Below are positions 1-12,201 of a stretch of 64,000 bases of DNA, piece by piece. Origin of the DNA: Rhodococcus qingshengii (GTDB lineage: Bacteria; Actinomycetota; Actinomycetes; Mycobacteriales; Mycobacteriaceae); assembly GCF_021025955.1 (NCBI RefSeq), contig NZ_JAJNCL010000001.1:976990-1040989 (forward strand). Reading direction: 5' to 3'. The position numbers and the translations under genes were made by a program. The notes under the pieces were generated by a model. It made no database searches, was not told the DNA's origin, and saw only the letters and a list, made by a program, of their open reading frames with translations. Each line of letters begins with the position of its first letter. The stretch's first letter is position 1.

Positions 1-1032
1 GCGCAATCACAACCGTCCGGCGTGCGGCTGGTGTTCCAAACCAGCGCTACGGCCATCGAACTCGACACTCTGCCCACGAAAATGATCTACATCGGTGCCC
101 CACCACGACCACAAGGGGTGTACGACCTGATCGTCGACGGCGAACCAGCCGGGCACGCAATCGCTGGGGGCGGCAACACGGTGACGATCGACATGGCGAC
201 CGGTACCGCTCAGAGACAGTCCGGGCCCGTCAGCACCATCCGTTTCGCGGGCCTGCCTGCGCGATCAAAGGCTGTCGAGATCTGGTTGCCGCACAATGAA
301 ACCACCGAACTTGTCGCATTGCGGACCGACGCCCCACTCGAACTCGCGGACGAGACGAAGCGTCGCGTGTGGCTCCATCACGGAAGCTCGATCAGTCAAG
401 GCTCCGGCGCTGAAAGTCCCTCCGGCACTTGGCCTGCTCTCGCAGCCTCCCTCGGCGGCGTGGATCTGATCAACCTCGGGTTCAGCGGCAGCGCTCTGCT
501 GGACCAGTACACCGCCCGCGCGATGCGAGACACCGCAGCGGACCTGATCAGCATCAAGATGGGCATCAATCTGGTCAACTCCGACGTGATGCGCCTGCGG
601 GCCTTCACGTCGGCAATGCACGGCTTCCTCGACACGGTCCGCGACGGCCATCCAGTGGCTCCACTGTTGGTCGTCTCGCCTGTCTATTGCCCGATTCACG
701 AGGACACGCCGGGACCTGGTGCTTTCGATTTCGACGCGCTTGCCAGAGGCGAAATGCGATTCGTTGCCACCGGAGATCCCGCCGAGCGCGCAGCCGGAAA
801 GCTGACGCTGCGCTCTATTCGGGAAGAGTTGGCGCGCATCGTAACCCAGCGATCGGCGGATGATCCCAATCTGCATTACGTCGACGGGTGCGATCTCTAC
901 GGTGCGGCCGAGAACGCAGAGTTGCCGCTTCCCGATCAGCTCCATCCGGACGCTGTGACGCACCGTCTCATCGGCGAACGCTTTGCTCAACGTGTATTCG
1001 CAGACGACGGTGTATTCGCCGGCGAAGAGTGA
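1..1032 (+). CDS. SGNH/GDSL-type hydrolase, 5' end outside window
   Basis: This is probably a GDSL/SGNH esterase or lipase-like hydrolase. The reading frame is open to the first base of the window, so the true start may lie upstream; a GTG at 22 is the first start visible inside. An N-terminal jelly-roll-like part of about 110 residues precedes the SGNH core. The core shows HHGSSIS (nucleophile Ser block), NLGFSGSA (block II Gly), KMGINLVN (block III Asn) and DQLHPDA near the end (block V Asp and His). That set supports a complete catalytic triad. The substrate cannot be told. It stands alone, ahead of a VOC gene. Confidence 0.8.
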   Translation, partial: AQSQPSGVRLVFQTSATAIELDTLPTKMIYIGAPPRPQGVYDLIVDGEPAGHAIAGGGNTVTIDMATGTAQRQSGPVSTIRFAGLPARSKAVEIWLPHNETTELVALRTDAPLELADETKRRVWLHHGSSISQGSGAESPSGTWPALAASLGGVDLINLGFSGSALLDQYTARAMRDTAADLISIKMGINLVNSDVMRLRAFTSAMHGFLDTVRDGHPVAPLLVVSPVYCPIHEDTPGPGAFDFDALARGEMRFVATGDPAERAAGKLTLRSIREELARIVTQRSADDPNLHYVDGCDLYGAAENAELPLPDQLHPDAVTHRLIGERFAQRVFADDGVFAGEE

Positions 1033-1103
1033 TCGCGCAATCTGGTTCGATCTGAGTTCACACGATTTGACCCTGACGTAGCGTGAGGGCTCACGATGAC
1101 TTC

Positions 1104-1610
1104 ATGACCGATACCTACCCAGCTTTCGACATCAGCCCCGTCCCCGTACCTGCAACCGATGCCGTGCCTCCGGAACAGTTCCGAGGTCTCTACGGTATGC
1201 CGGTGTTCGTGTCGATTCCGACTTCGGATCTGGCCGAATCGGCAGACTTCTGGATCCGTGGGCTCGGTTTCTTCGATCTTTTTTCGGTGCCTGATCGACT
1301 GACGCACTTGCGACGCTGGGCATTTCAAGACGTTCTGCTCGCACCAAGTGAGCGAGCAGATTCACCGCCGTCCATCAGCGTGAGCTTTGCGTGTGTGCTG
1401 AGTCAGATCGACCAGATAGCAAAGGCGTGTGAGGAACTGCGGCCCGGATGCACCAGGGGTCCACACCTGAAGCCGTGGAATTCACTGGAGTTGGAGATCG
1501 TGACACCGGAGAATGCGCGCGTGATCATGACGGCCGCTCGTCCATACGACCGGAACAGTGCCGAGGCCGAGCATCTGCGAGGTATGGGAATTGACGGATG
1601 CGACGACTGA
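1104..1610 (+). CDS. VOC (glyoxalase/bleomycin-resistance) family protein
   Basis: A single vicinal-oxygen-chelate domain of 168 residues. The motif PVFVSIPTSDLAESADFW is a typical first VOC strand and helix, and the C-terminal half ends with LELEIVTPENA. The family binds small molecules or catalyses metal-dependent reactions; the N-terminal half has no clear metal His, so a binding role is possible. ATG 1104 is preferred; an in-frame GTG at 1083 would add seven residues. The last 50 bases overlap possible upstream starts of the following MerR gene, suggesting one transcript in which the regulator controls the VOC protein, as in small drug-binding resistance pairs (inference). Confidence 0.75.
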   Translation: MTDTYPAFDISPVPVPATDAVPPEQFRGLYGMPVFVSIPTSDLAESADFWIRGLGFFDLFSVPDRLTHLRRWAFQDVLLAPSERADSPPSISVSFACVLSQIDQIAKACEELRPGCTRGPHLKPWNSLELEIVTPENARVIMTAARPYDRNSAEAEHLRGMGIDGCDD

Positions 1611-1662
1611 GCAGCGGCCTGACGCTGTGGCCGCCCGCACCGCGTCTGTCAGACTGGATGTC

Positions 1663-2478
1663 GTGACGGACCAACTCTTCGGAGACGACGCAGACAGTGC
1701 TCTTACTGTTGGTGCTGCCGCATCGCGACTTGGCATAACCGTACGCACCCTTCATCATTGGGACGCGATCGGTTTGGTGCGCCCGTCCGGGCGCAGTGAC
1801 GGGGGCTACCGGCTGTACACCGACGCGGACCTCGGACGCATCGGCCGGGTGCTTGTCTACCGTGACGTGGGCTTGTCGCTCGACGAGGTCGGGATATTGC
1901 TCGGTGCGCCCGCAGCCCACGTGGACGAGACGCTGCTTGGGCAGCGCGCCGAGTTGCGGCAACGGATAGCCGACTTGGAGGAACTGGGCGAGTCCTTGGA
2001 TCGCATCATCGATGCCAGGAAGTCGGGTGTGCTGTTGCCGGCACACGAGCAGGTGTCGATCTTCGGCCGACACTGGCAGCCGTCATGGGGGCCGGAGGCG
2101 AACGAGCGTTGGGGTGACAGCGCGCAGTGGGCGCAGCACGCGGAACGGTCGGCAGGTAGGACCGCTGAGGATTGGCAGAAGATTGCCGAGTGCGTCGAGA
2201 TGCTCAACGAAGACCTGACGCTGGCGTGCCGCACCGGTGTCGAACCGGGAAGCGCCGAGGCGAATTCGCTGGCAGAACGACACCGAGCGTCGATCGGCGT
2301 CTACTTCGACTGCACACATTCGATGCATGTGTGTCTGGGACGGTTGTACGTTGCCGATCCGGGCTTCTCTGAGTTCTACGACACGGTCGAGACCGGTCTG
2401 ACCGTGTGGCTCCGCGCAGTCATCGATGCGAATGCTCGGGCCAACGGAGTTGTCCCCGAATCGGCGACGTGGGTGTGA
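1663..2478 (+). CDS. MerR-family regulator with TipAS-like effector domain
   Basis: The N-terminal winged helix-turn-helix of MerR type (TVGAAASRLGITVRTLHHWD, then GGYRLYTDADL) is followed by a dimerisation helix rich in Glu and Leu. The C-terminal domain of about 120 residues resembles the TipAS antibiotic-binding domain (FGRHW, ERWGDSAQW, and the FYDTVETGLTVWL helix). TipA-type proteins bind thiopeptides or other multidrug ligands and activate their own promoter. GTG 1663 is chosen because the DNA-binding domain begins just after it; GTG 1627 or an ATG at 1558 would extend it into the upstream VOC gene. The ligand is unknown. Confidence 0.85.
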   Translation: MTDQLFGDDADSALTVGAAASRLGITVRTLHHWDAIGLVRPSGRSDGGYRLYTDADLGRIGRVLVYRDVGLSLDEVGILLGAPAAHVDETLLGQRAELRQRIADLEELGESLDRIIDARKSGVLLPAHEQVSIFGRHWQPSWGPEANERWGDSAQWAQHAERSAGRTAEDWQKIAECVEMLNEDLTLACRTGVEPGSAEANSLAERHRASIGVYFDCTHSMHVCLGRLYVADPGFSEFYDTVETGLTVWLRAVIDANARANGVVPESATWV

Positions 2479-2497
2479 GTGAGCTGGTGGTTGCTCA

Positions 2498-2653
2498 TCA
2501 GTCCAAAGACGCGCAGGCAGTGCACCACGGTCGGCTGTCGACTCCGGGGGCACGATGGGACACTGCGATGCGCGCGGCCAGAATGCAGCTTTCGTTGTCG
2601 TGGTAGACGTCGAGATCCGAAGGAACCGTCGAGTGGAACGCGGGGGCCTTCAT
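2498..2653 (-). CDS. Small conserved-looking 51-residue protein
   Basis: A short frame starts at ATG 2653 (protein begins MKAPAFHSTVPSDLD) and ends at TGA 2498. It is rich in His, Asp and Cys (YHDNESC, WCTACASLD) and uses codons like its neighbours, whereas the frame that overlaps it on the same strand looks random here. Start and composition resemble short proteins of unknown function common in Nocardiaceae, but I cannot name a family. The Cys pair at the end could bind a metal. It lies downstream of a truncated peptidase gene on the same strand. Confidence 0.45.
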   Translation of the reverse strand: MKAPAFHSTVPSDLDVYHDNESCILAARIAVSHRAPGVDSRPWCTACASLD

Positions 2654-2764
2654 GGCTACCTCCGTTGTGACTCGCTGGAGAGTTGGCTCGTTGCGGCAAT
2701 CCTCCCACCCCAGAGATCATCTCGCCTGTCGGAAGAAGCGGGAGGTCACGGCGAGCAATCAGAA

Positions 2765-3104
2765 TTGGTGAATCGTTCTCGACGAGTACGTTGCCGGTGC
2801 CGTTACGGCCAAACGCGGACATGAGCACGAAGGTGTTGCCGCCGGCGACGTAGACGGCATCGAGTTGGTCGAGGACGGATCGGAACGTGCCTGCTTGGTC
2901 GTGGTCACCGGCAGTGATGTCGGTCAGGGAGTATCCGAGCGCAGCGAGTTGCTCGCGTTCGGCGGCGACGAATTCTTCGCCCGAGTAGGGGAGCGATGCA
3001 TCGTTGATGTAGCCGATATTGATCTCGCCGGGAACCCGGTCGACGTGGGTGGAGATGAAGTCTTGGACGGCGCCGATGCCGAGGGAGAGCAGAAGTAGAG
3101 GCAT
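2765..3104 (-). pseudogene. Truncated S51-type peptidase (dipeptidase E-like)
   Basis: From ATG 3104 the product looks like the N-terminal half of a peptidase of the S51/PepE fold (MPLLLLSLG start, GYINDAS, and the VAGGNTFVLM strand-loop). In intact enzymes this is followed by the G-S-A-G nucleophile Ser motif and a His motif. Here the similarity stops around 2765, and no frame of the following 100 bases contains the Ser motif. The open frame itself runs on to 2376, but that part looks random and overlaps the small gene at 2498-2653. I read it as a gene whose catalytic half was deleted. Confidence 0.55.
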
Positions 3105-3286
3105 CGGTCGACCTTATGGGTAGAGTCCGACACGTGCTGTCCTCGCCTCGCGATCATGCTGCCCCGCAGCGACTTACAGGTGTGAGAGCCTGATCGCCCT
3201 TCCGGCCGAACCGATGCGCACTGCGCACGCGGTGTGATCTTCGACGGAGCTCACCGCAGAGAATCCCGCAGGGATAGGCTGAACGA

Positions 3287-4336
3287 ATGCGTGGAGAGTA
3301 CAAGGTTCCTGGTGGAAAACTGGTCGCGGTCGACGTCGAGGTGGCGGACGGTCGGCTGGCCGAAGTCGCAGTCTCGGGGGACTTCTTCCTCGAGCCCGAC
3401 AGCGCGCTCGACGACATCAACGCGGCGTTGCGCGGAATGCCCGCCAACTCGGATGCAGAACAGTTGGCGCATGCCATCTCCATGGCGCTCGACGAGTCCG
3501 TCTCGATGATCGGCTTCACGCCGCAGTCGGTCGGTATCGCGATCCGGCGCGCACTCGGCCACGCCACGAGTTGGGCGGATCATACTTTCGACCTCATCCC
3601 GCCGGTGGTTCTCGATCCCGCGATGCACGTCGCGCTGGACGAGGTCATCGCGCGTGAGGTCGCATCGGGTGAGCGTCCGCCGACATTGCGATTCTGGGAC
3701 TGGGACTCGCCCTTGGTCGTGATCGGATCGTTCCAGTCCGTGCGTAACGAGGTCGACTCCGAGGCGGCTGCGCGGCACGGCATCGGGGTGGTGCGCCGAA
3801 TCTCCGGTGGCGGCGCGATGTTCATGGAACCGGGCAACTGCATCACGTACTCGTTGGCAGTGCCGGCGTCGTTGGTCGAGGGATTGAGTTTCGAGCAGTC
3901 CTACGCGTTTCTCGATCAGTGGGTCATGGGAGCGCTTGCCGAGGTCGGTATCAACGCTCGGTACGTGCCGCTCAACGATATCGCCTCGGACAAGGGCAAG
4001 ATCGCCGGCGCCGCTCAGAAGCGTTTCGCGTCCGGCACCGTGCTCCATCATGTGACCATGGCCTACGACATCGATGCGGAGAAGATGACGCAGGTGCTGC
4101 GAATCGGACGAGAGAAGATGTCGGACAAGGGAACCAAGAGCGCGGCCAAGCGCGTCGATCCGCTGCGTTCGCAGACCGGAATGACGCGTGCAGCAATCCT
4201 GGAGTCGTTTGCGGAACACTTCCGAGGCCAACACGACACCCGCGACAGCGATTACACGGACTCGGAGTTGGAGCAGGCGCGCAAGCTGGTGGAGACGAAA
4301 TTCAGCACCGAAGAGTGGACTCACCGCGTCCCGTGA
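3287..4336 (+). CDS. Lipoate-protein ligase A family protein with N-terminal accessory domain
   Basis: The core (residues about 105-310) is a biotin/lipoate ligase fold: RFWDWDSPLVVIGSFQ, the RRISGGGAMFMEPGN lipoate-binding loop (RRxSGGG), and DIASDKGKIAGAAQKR with the substrate Lys. The first 95 residues resemble the small accessory domain that is usually C-terminal in LplA; here it comes first, an order I recall from actinobacteria. The role would be attaching lipoate or octanoate to E2 or GcvH subunits; a transferase of LipM type cannot be excluded. It is a single gene, convergent with the membrane gene beyond a strong terminator. Confidence 0.85.
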   Translation: MRGEYKVPGGKLVAVDVEVADGRLAEVAVSGDFFLEPDSALDDINAALRGMPANSDAEQLAHAISMALDESVSMIGFTPQSVGIAIRRALGHATSWADHTFDLIPPVVLDPAMHVALDEVIAREVASGERPPTLRFWDWDSPLVVIGSFQSVRNEVDSEAAARHGIGVVRRISGGGAMFMEPGNCITYSLAVPASLVEGLSFEQSYAFLDQWVMGALAEVGINARYVPLNDIASDKGKIAGAAQKRFASGTVLHHVTMAYDIDAEKMTQVLRIGREKMSDKGTKSAAKRVDPLRSQTGMTRAAILESFAEHFRGQHDTRDSDYTDSELEQARKLVETKFSTEEWTHRVP

Positions 4337-4372
4337 CGCCTTGACCCCCTGAGGCGCCGTGACCCCGAGAAA

Positions 4373-4403
4373 CCGGGACGAGACCCGAGAGGTCTCGTCC
4401 CGG
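4373..4403. terminator. Perfect 13-bp stem hairpin between convergent genes
   Basis: CCGGGACGAGACC at 4373-4385, loop CGAGA, then the exact reverse complement at 4391-4403. It lies between the stop of the lipoate ligase gene (4336) and the stop of the minus-strand membrane gene (4409). Neither side has a T-tract, as is common for actinobacterial terminators. It probably serves both genes. Confidence 0.75.
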
Positions 4404-4408
4404 TCGAC

Positions 4409-5569
4409 CTAGGTAGCGGGAGTCGCTGAGTTTGCGCTGAGAAGTTCAGCGTCGTCGGCGCCGGAGTTCCGCTTCGGAATGGTGAAAGTTGCGCTCACGC
4501 ACAGGATAGCGAAGACGAAGCAGGCCACTGTGTACCAGAGGTTTCCGATGGGATCTCCCGCGCTGGTGGAACCGTCGACTGCTTCGAAGAAGTCGGGAAG
4601 CGCACTCGCCCACAGTACGGCCATGACAACCAGGTACACCACGCTGTAAATCTGGACGAACTTGTTGGTGTGGGCAGGAGCGTTCGATTCTGCCGAGCGC
4701 AGGTGCGTCCATTGGCGGACGAGAATCACGATGGCGACCACCGTGAGGACGGCAAGTTCCGCCGCGTAGAGGAACCCGCGAACGGTGTCGCTGCCCATTC
4801 CGAAGACCGTCGCCGGGAGCGGGAGGATGAACGTTCCCAGTGACGCCAGAAGGCCGATCACGATGGTGCGCCATACCAATTGAAGTCCGGAGAAGTGCTT
4901 GCCGGCATCGACGTGCCGTCCGACGAAGTACTGGACGCAGAATGCCAGCGACATGGGCCACAGTGCGGCGAAGACGACCACGCTGGGGAGTGGAACCGCG
5001 TCGAACATGGGTTGGTTGATCGGGTTCGACGTCGACCACTCCCACCATCTCAACTGGGGTCCGAGGTGGTCGAAGATTTCGTAGAACGCATGGTGGACGA
5101 AGCCGACGCAGACTGCGCCCAGTAGTGGACCGTATTTGCGGAAAACGCCGAGCATTCTGACTATTTCGAAGGCCAATGTTGCCATCAGTGGATAGATGGC
5201 AACGATGTACAGCGGCAGTCGACCCCACATGAAGTCGACGGTGAACACGTTGTGCGCGAACATCGTGTCCACTTGTTCTTCGATGCCGAACGCCGCCGGG
5301 AAGTACAGCGGAGGCTCGATGATGAACAGGTAGGCGGTGGCGCCGAACCAGAGAACGAGGTTGGTGGGGTCGCCGTTGCGGCGCAACCGCACGATCGCCA
5401 GGACCAGTGCCAGCACCGAGCCGACGATGATCGTCCATTCGAGGACGGGCAGGGTCCAGTTCTCCAGCGCCGCCGGGTTGCGGAACTCGACGAGTCCACC
5501 TGCTTCCTGGCAGGAGAAACCGAGTTCTGTTGCGAGCTGGGCAAACGTGGGGGAGCAGTGCTCTGCCAT
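4409..5569 (-). CDS. Polytopic membrane protein of unknown function
   Basis: A 386-residue protein with about nine hydrophobic segments (for example WTIIVGSVLALVLAIV, VVVFAALWPMSLAFCV, TVVAIVILV). It has a conserved-looking loop with several His and Trp residues (VHHAFYEIFDHLG, LRWWEW). I cannot assign a transporter or enzyme family. ATG 5569 shares four bases (ATGA) with the stop of the ferritin-like hydrolase gene upstream, so the two are translationally coupled and likely act together, perhaps on a lipid or hydrophobic substrate (inference). An upstream in-frame ATG at 5665 would overlap that gene by almost 100 bases and is rejected. Confidence 0.7.
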   Translation of the reverse strand: MAEHCSPTFAQLATELGFSCQEAGGLVEFRNPAALENWTLPVLEWTIIVGSVLALVLAIVRLRRNGDPTNLVLWFGATAYLFIIEPPLYFPAAFGIEEQVDTMFAHNVFTVDFMWGRLPLYIVAIYPLMATLAFEIVRMLGVFRKYGPLLGAVCVGFVHHAFYEIFDHLGPQLRWWEWSTSNPINQPMFDAVPLPSVVVFAALWPMSLAFCVQYFVGRHVDAGKHFSGLQLVWRTIVIGLLASLGTFILPLPATVFGMGSDTVRGFLYAAELAVLTVVAIVILVRQWTHLRSAESNAPAHTNKFVQIYSVVYLVVMAVLWASALPDFFEAVDGSTSAGDPIGNLWYTVACFVFAILCVSATFTIPKRNSGADDAELLSANSATPAT

Positions 5570-6516
5570 CAGTTGGCCCCTGACGTAATCGACTCGGCTT
5601 GTGCCTGAGATTCGGCGGTGTACCAGCGTGTGCAGTCGTAGCCGTCGTCGTAACGCTTGAACCACTGGTCGGCGAGTGCGGGGAGTTTCTCGAGGTCCGG
5701 GTTGTGATTGGGCATCTGGCTGCGGAAGACACCGCCGAGTGCGACGAGTTGTTCTCCGAGTTGAAGGTGATCGAAGGCGCGAGGCATCGTGCCCTTGGTC
5801 AGATACGGAGCGAACGACGTCAGAATCTTCTGCTTGGTGCGGTGGGTGGCGAACATCGACAGTGAGTCGACTTGCCGTTCGGAAAGCGGAACGTGCTGGT
5901 TGAAGCCTGCGCAGGCGATGCGAATCACCTTCATTACGTGCGCGAAGATCGACGGTGCCATCCGCATCCGGTAAAGCTCGCTTCCGACAACGGAATTGAA
6001 GATGATCAGAGCCGAGCTGCGATGCTCGACCTCCTCGACGAAGTGCCAGATGAACAGCGACGCGACACGGTCGTCTCCCGGGCGGAACAAGGTCGCCTCG
6101 TTGTCGAGCATCAGCTTGAACACCGGCGTGAAGGTCGCCTCCAGATCCGCGGTGTATGCAAGCCGGTAGTTCAGCGAGGTCGCCTCGGTCAGCAGATCGA
6201 ATTCACCGATCACGGCGTCGAGCGTGTTCTGTAGTCCGGGGTAGCGCCTGATCAGAGCCTTCACATGCTGGCGGTGCGCGGTCGAGTGATGGCCTTCCTG
6301 ACGCATGAACGCCACGGCTTCCTCGGCAACCTCAGGATCGCTGATCCGCGACTTGGTCTGCATGATCATCTTCACGATCATCTTCTCGAAACCGATGGCC
6401 AGGAACGAGACCGCGTTGGACATGCTCGACCAGGCCGGGTTCTCCGGGTTCCACAGGAAGGGAACGTCATGATCCTCGAATCCGAAATCCATCTTTCGGG
6501 GCTGAAGGTTGGTCAC
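5569..6516 (-). CDS. Ferritin-like metal-dependent hydrolase family (PF10118 type)
   Basis: 315 residues, helical, with carboxylate/His pairs suited to a di-metal site: RQEGHHSTAHRQ, DLEATFTPVF and HFVEEVEHRS. This pattern matches the family annotated as predicted metal-dependent hydrolase, whose reaction is poorly known. It is the first gene of a two-gene operon with the membrane protein that follows, and it is divergent from a TetR gene, a layout typical of TetR-controlled lipid or xenobiotic functions. An inverted repeat in the 225-base divergent spacer is a candidate operator. Confidence 0.8.
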   Translation of the reverse strand: MTNLQPRKMDFGFEDHDVPFLWNPENPAWSSMSNAVSFLAIGFEKMIVKMIMQTKSRISDPEVAEEAVAFMRQEGHHSTAHRQHVKALIRRYPGLQNTLDAVIGEFDLLTEATSLNYRLAYTADLEATFTPVFKLMLDNEATLFRPGDDRVASLFIWHFVEEVEHRSSALIIFNSVVGSELYRMRMAPSIFAHVMKVIRIACAGFNQHVPLSERQVDSLSMFATHRTKQKILTSFAPYLTKGTMPRAFDHLQLGEQLVALGGVFRSQMPNHNPDLEKLPALADQWFKRYDDGYDCTRWYTAESQAQAESITSGAN

Positions 6517-6589
6517 TTGTCGAACCTCGTCTTTCGGAGGGGCTGGTCAGGTGGCCGCTCTGGCACTGGAAGCCACGTGTGGCGGTAAT

Positions 6590-6615
6590 CATACATATTG
6601 GTGTGCAGTTGTATG
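6590..6615. promoter_or_regulatory. Candidate TetR operator (CATACA-N14-TGTATG)
   Basis: CATACA at 6590-6595 and TGTATG at 6610-6615 form an inverted repeat in the divergent spacer between the hydrolase operon (start 6516) and the TetR gene (start 6742). Position and symmetry suit autoregulation plus control of the operon. Confidence 0.4.
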
Positions 6616-6741
6616 TTCACTTTCGTCGACGGAGGGAAATTCGAGCGGTCCGGCTGCAAATCTCGCCTGTGTTAGCCTGTGGCTCTTGGACTTCGAGCGC
6701 AAAGATATGGTTCGAGCCTCGTTCGAGCGAGGAAGTGGGCA

Positions 6742-7413
6742 GTGGCACGAAGGCGTGGGTGGGGTGGCAATCCACCGGACAGTGACGACGATGCGTCTCG
6801 TCGCATTGTCGAGGCCGCGGTCGAGCTGATCGGACGGACGAGTTCGGAAATCAGCATCGGCGACGTCGCCGAGTCACTGGGCGTGATCCGGCAGACTGTG
6901 TATCGATACTTCCCCAGTGCCGACGCTCTGATGAGGGCAGCTGCGATCGCGTCGGTCGACGGCTATCTCGATCGACTGACCACGCACGTGAGCGGCATCG
7001 AAGACCCCGTCGAGGCGATGACCGAGGGTGTCGTCTACACACTGACCCAGGTCCATCGAACGCCCCATCTCGGCATCCTGCTTACAAGCACGAATTCGAG
7101 TCTTCACCCCGAAGGTCTGACCTCTCAGGAGGCACAAGCCTTCGGAATGGCGATGATCACCCGCTTCGACGTGGACTGGCTGAGTTACGGATACGACGAC
7201 GCGTCACTTCAGGAACTGGTCGAATATGTCCTGCGGACTATGCAGTCGTTTTTCCTCGCGCCCGGCGACCCAGCGCGAAGCGACGAGGAACTGCGGCGAT
7301 ACCTACGACGCTGGATGGGTTCCGCGATCATCGCCCAGGTGGGTTCGATGAAAAGTGACCCGGTCAGCGCAGAGTTATCGTCAAAGCGACCGCGCCGGCG
7401 CACGCAACAATGA
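6742..7413 (+). CDS. TetR/AcrR-family transcriptional regulator
   Basis: The N-terminal helix-turn-helix is clear: RRIVEAAVELIG, then ISIGDVAESLGVIRQTVYRYF. The C-terminal ligand domain of about 150 residues is not assignable to a ligand class. GTG 6742 is chosen because a GAGGAAG Shine-Dalgarno-like site lies just upstream; frames further upstream do not look coding. It is divergent from the hydrolase/membrane operon and probably represses it. Its 3' end overlaps the convergent ecfT gene by 50 bases, so antisense interference between the transcripts is possible. Confidence 0.85.
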   Translation: MARRRGWGGNPPDSDDDASRRIVEAAVELIGRTSSEISIGDVAESLGVIRQTVYRYFPSADALMRAAAIASVDGYLDRLTTHVSGIEDPVEAMTEGVVYTLTQVHRTPHLGILLTSTNSSLHPEGLTSQEAQAFGMAMITRFDVDWLSYGYDDASLQELVEYVLRTMQSFFLAPGDPARSDEELRRYLRRWMGSAIIAQVGSMKSDPVSAELSSKRPRRRTQQ

Positions 7414-8094
7414 CGACGACCAAGGCGAGCAGGTCGGCCAGTTGAGGACGCTTGGGGTACGCCGCGATCAATCCTGTGCCCCCGCGAGCGGAGATCGCTT
7501 CGCCCATTTCGGCAGATCGCCGAATTGCCACCGACATGGTTGTGGTGATCAGGTCGACTATCGAGTTGTCGGCAGCACTGTTCACCACAGCTTTCGGACG
7601 GAGTCGCCGTGCCGCAACGAGCGTGAGCATCTCGTCGATCAGCAGCGGAAGCGAACGAATGCAGAGGGCTGTCGCTATAGCCCACTCGTCGACGGGAATC
7701 TTGAAGAATCGAAGCGGTCGGCCCAGTGTGGCCAAGGCGGGCGCCACATCGCTCATCGACGTGGTCCACGCCAACATCAGTGAGACGCAAAGCAGTACGA
7801 GGCCGAAGGTCACGGCTTGCAGGTACAGGAACACCGCGTCGAGGCCGATCGGAAGGTTGATCAATGCGCCGAGCAGAATAAGCGCCCACAACCACCACGG
7901 TGGGTGGGGAACTGCTGTCGGGGGAATGCGTCCGATCACCGCGGTCAGCAGCAGCAGTCCGAGCACGACGCCGATCGTCGGCCAGGACGGTGTCACAACC
8001 ACCACGATGCTGACGAGTACGACGGCCACGATCTTCGTTCCGGCCCACAGTCGATGGACCGGAGAAGAAGTCGGAACTTCACGCAAGAGGGTGG

Positions 8095-8098
<4 letters not shown>
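7364..8098 (-). CDS. ECF transporter transmembrane component EcfT
   Basis: 244 residues with four to five membrane segments and a long cytoplasmic helix region carrying coupling motifs of the family: RRLRPK and, near the end, the SARGGTG motif that contacts the ATPase. It would form the T component of an energy-coupling-factor vitamin or metal importer with the fused protein encoded upstream. The GTG start at 8098 overlaps the upstream stop (GTGA), so the two are coupled. An ATG at 8176 would reach far into the upstream gene and is unlikely. The order matches the Rv2326c/Rv2325c pair of mycobacteria. Confidence 0.85.
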
Positions 8099-11462
<3,364 letters not shown>

Positions 11463-11496
11463 TTTTCTCTCCTGCGACCAGGGGATCGGTGAGGTG

Positions 11497-12153
11497 CTAG
11501 CGCTCCGGAACCGTTGTGGGAGAGAAAGGATCCGGAGTGGTGGGGTCGAATGGCGGCGGGTTGTTCGGGTCGAAGCTCGTTACCGGCACCGAACACGTCG
11601 CGCCCACTTCGGGATACGTGTTCGGATTGACCCGCAATGCCGAGATGAATTGATCGACGCGGGCGTCCTCCGCGTTGTCGAGCTTGAGTTGACGGCCCCA
11701 TGACTGCAGCGAGATCGGCGAATCCAGGGTCGGGTACGGCGACATCAATGTGTAGCTCATGCCCTCGACTTGCTGCGCCAAGCGGGCCTGATCCTCGCCC
11801 GAGACGAGGTCGGGGTTGTACGTGATCCACACAGCTCCGTGCTCGAGAGAATGGACCGCATTCTCGGTCCGAATCGCTTGCGGATAAACAACTCCGGCGC
11901 AGTTGGCCCAGACCGAATCATGACGCCCGCCGAAGGGCGGTGAATGTGTGTACGCCACACGTTCGTTCGGGCGTACGTGTTGAGCGGCTGGGTAGTCGAC
12001 CGCGACAACTCCGTCGATGGCTTCGGACGGATCCGGATTGTCGACGCTCGGAACAAACGCATCAGGACGAGGTGTTCCTTCGACGGAATTCGCGCACGAA
12101 GCCACCGCGAGAACTGCCGAGATCGCCACTGTCGCTCGAAGTTGTTTGTTCAC
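11497..12153 (-). CDS. DUF3105 lipoprotein
   Basis: A signal peptide ending in lipobox VASC (Cys about 20) implies a lipid-anchored exported protein of 218 residues. The DUF3105 core is clear: YTHSPPFGGRHDSVWANCGVVY-like region, then NAVHSLEHGAVWITY, with His and Cys residues that could hold a metal. The C-terminus is a Pro- and Thr-rich tail. Function is unknown; members are often near copper or thiol proteins, though nothing here confirms that. It lies convergent with the dapB operon. Confidence 0.8.
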   Translation of the reverse strand: MNKQLRATVAISAVLAVASCANSVEGTPRPDAFVPSVDNPDPSEAIDGVVAVDYPAAQHVRPNERVAYTHSPPFGGRHDSVWANCAGVVYPQAIRTENAVHSLEHGAVWITYNPDLVSGEDQARLAQQVEGMSYTLMSPYPTLDSPISLQSWGRQLKLDNAEDARVDQFISALRVNPNTYPEVGATCSVPVTSFDPNNPPPFDPTTPDPFSPTTVPER

Positions 12154-12201
12154 CCGGCCATGATAGCGGCACCCGATCGCTTTGCCTGGGACGTGTTTCG
12201 A

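Noticed and set aside
265..990. Long minus-strand frame opposite the SGNH hydrolase gene
   Set aside because: Composition is that of an antisense shadow of a GC-rich gene, with no domain; the plus strand has clear SGNH motifs.
3251..4324. 357-codon minus-strand frame opposite the lipoate ligase
   Set aside because: His- and Arg-rich shadow typical of antisense frames in high-GC DNA; no motif.
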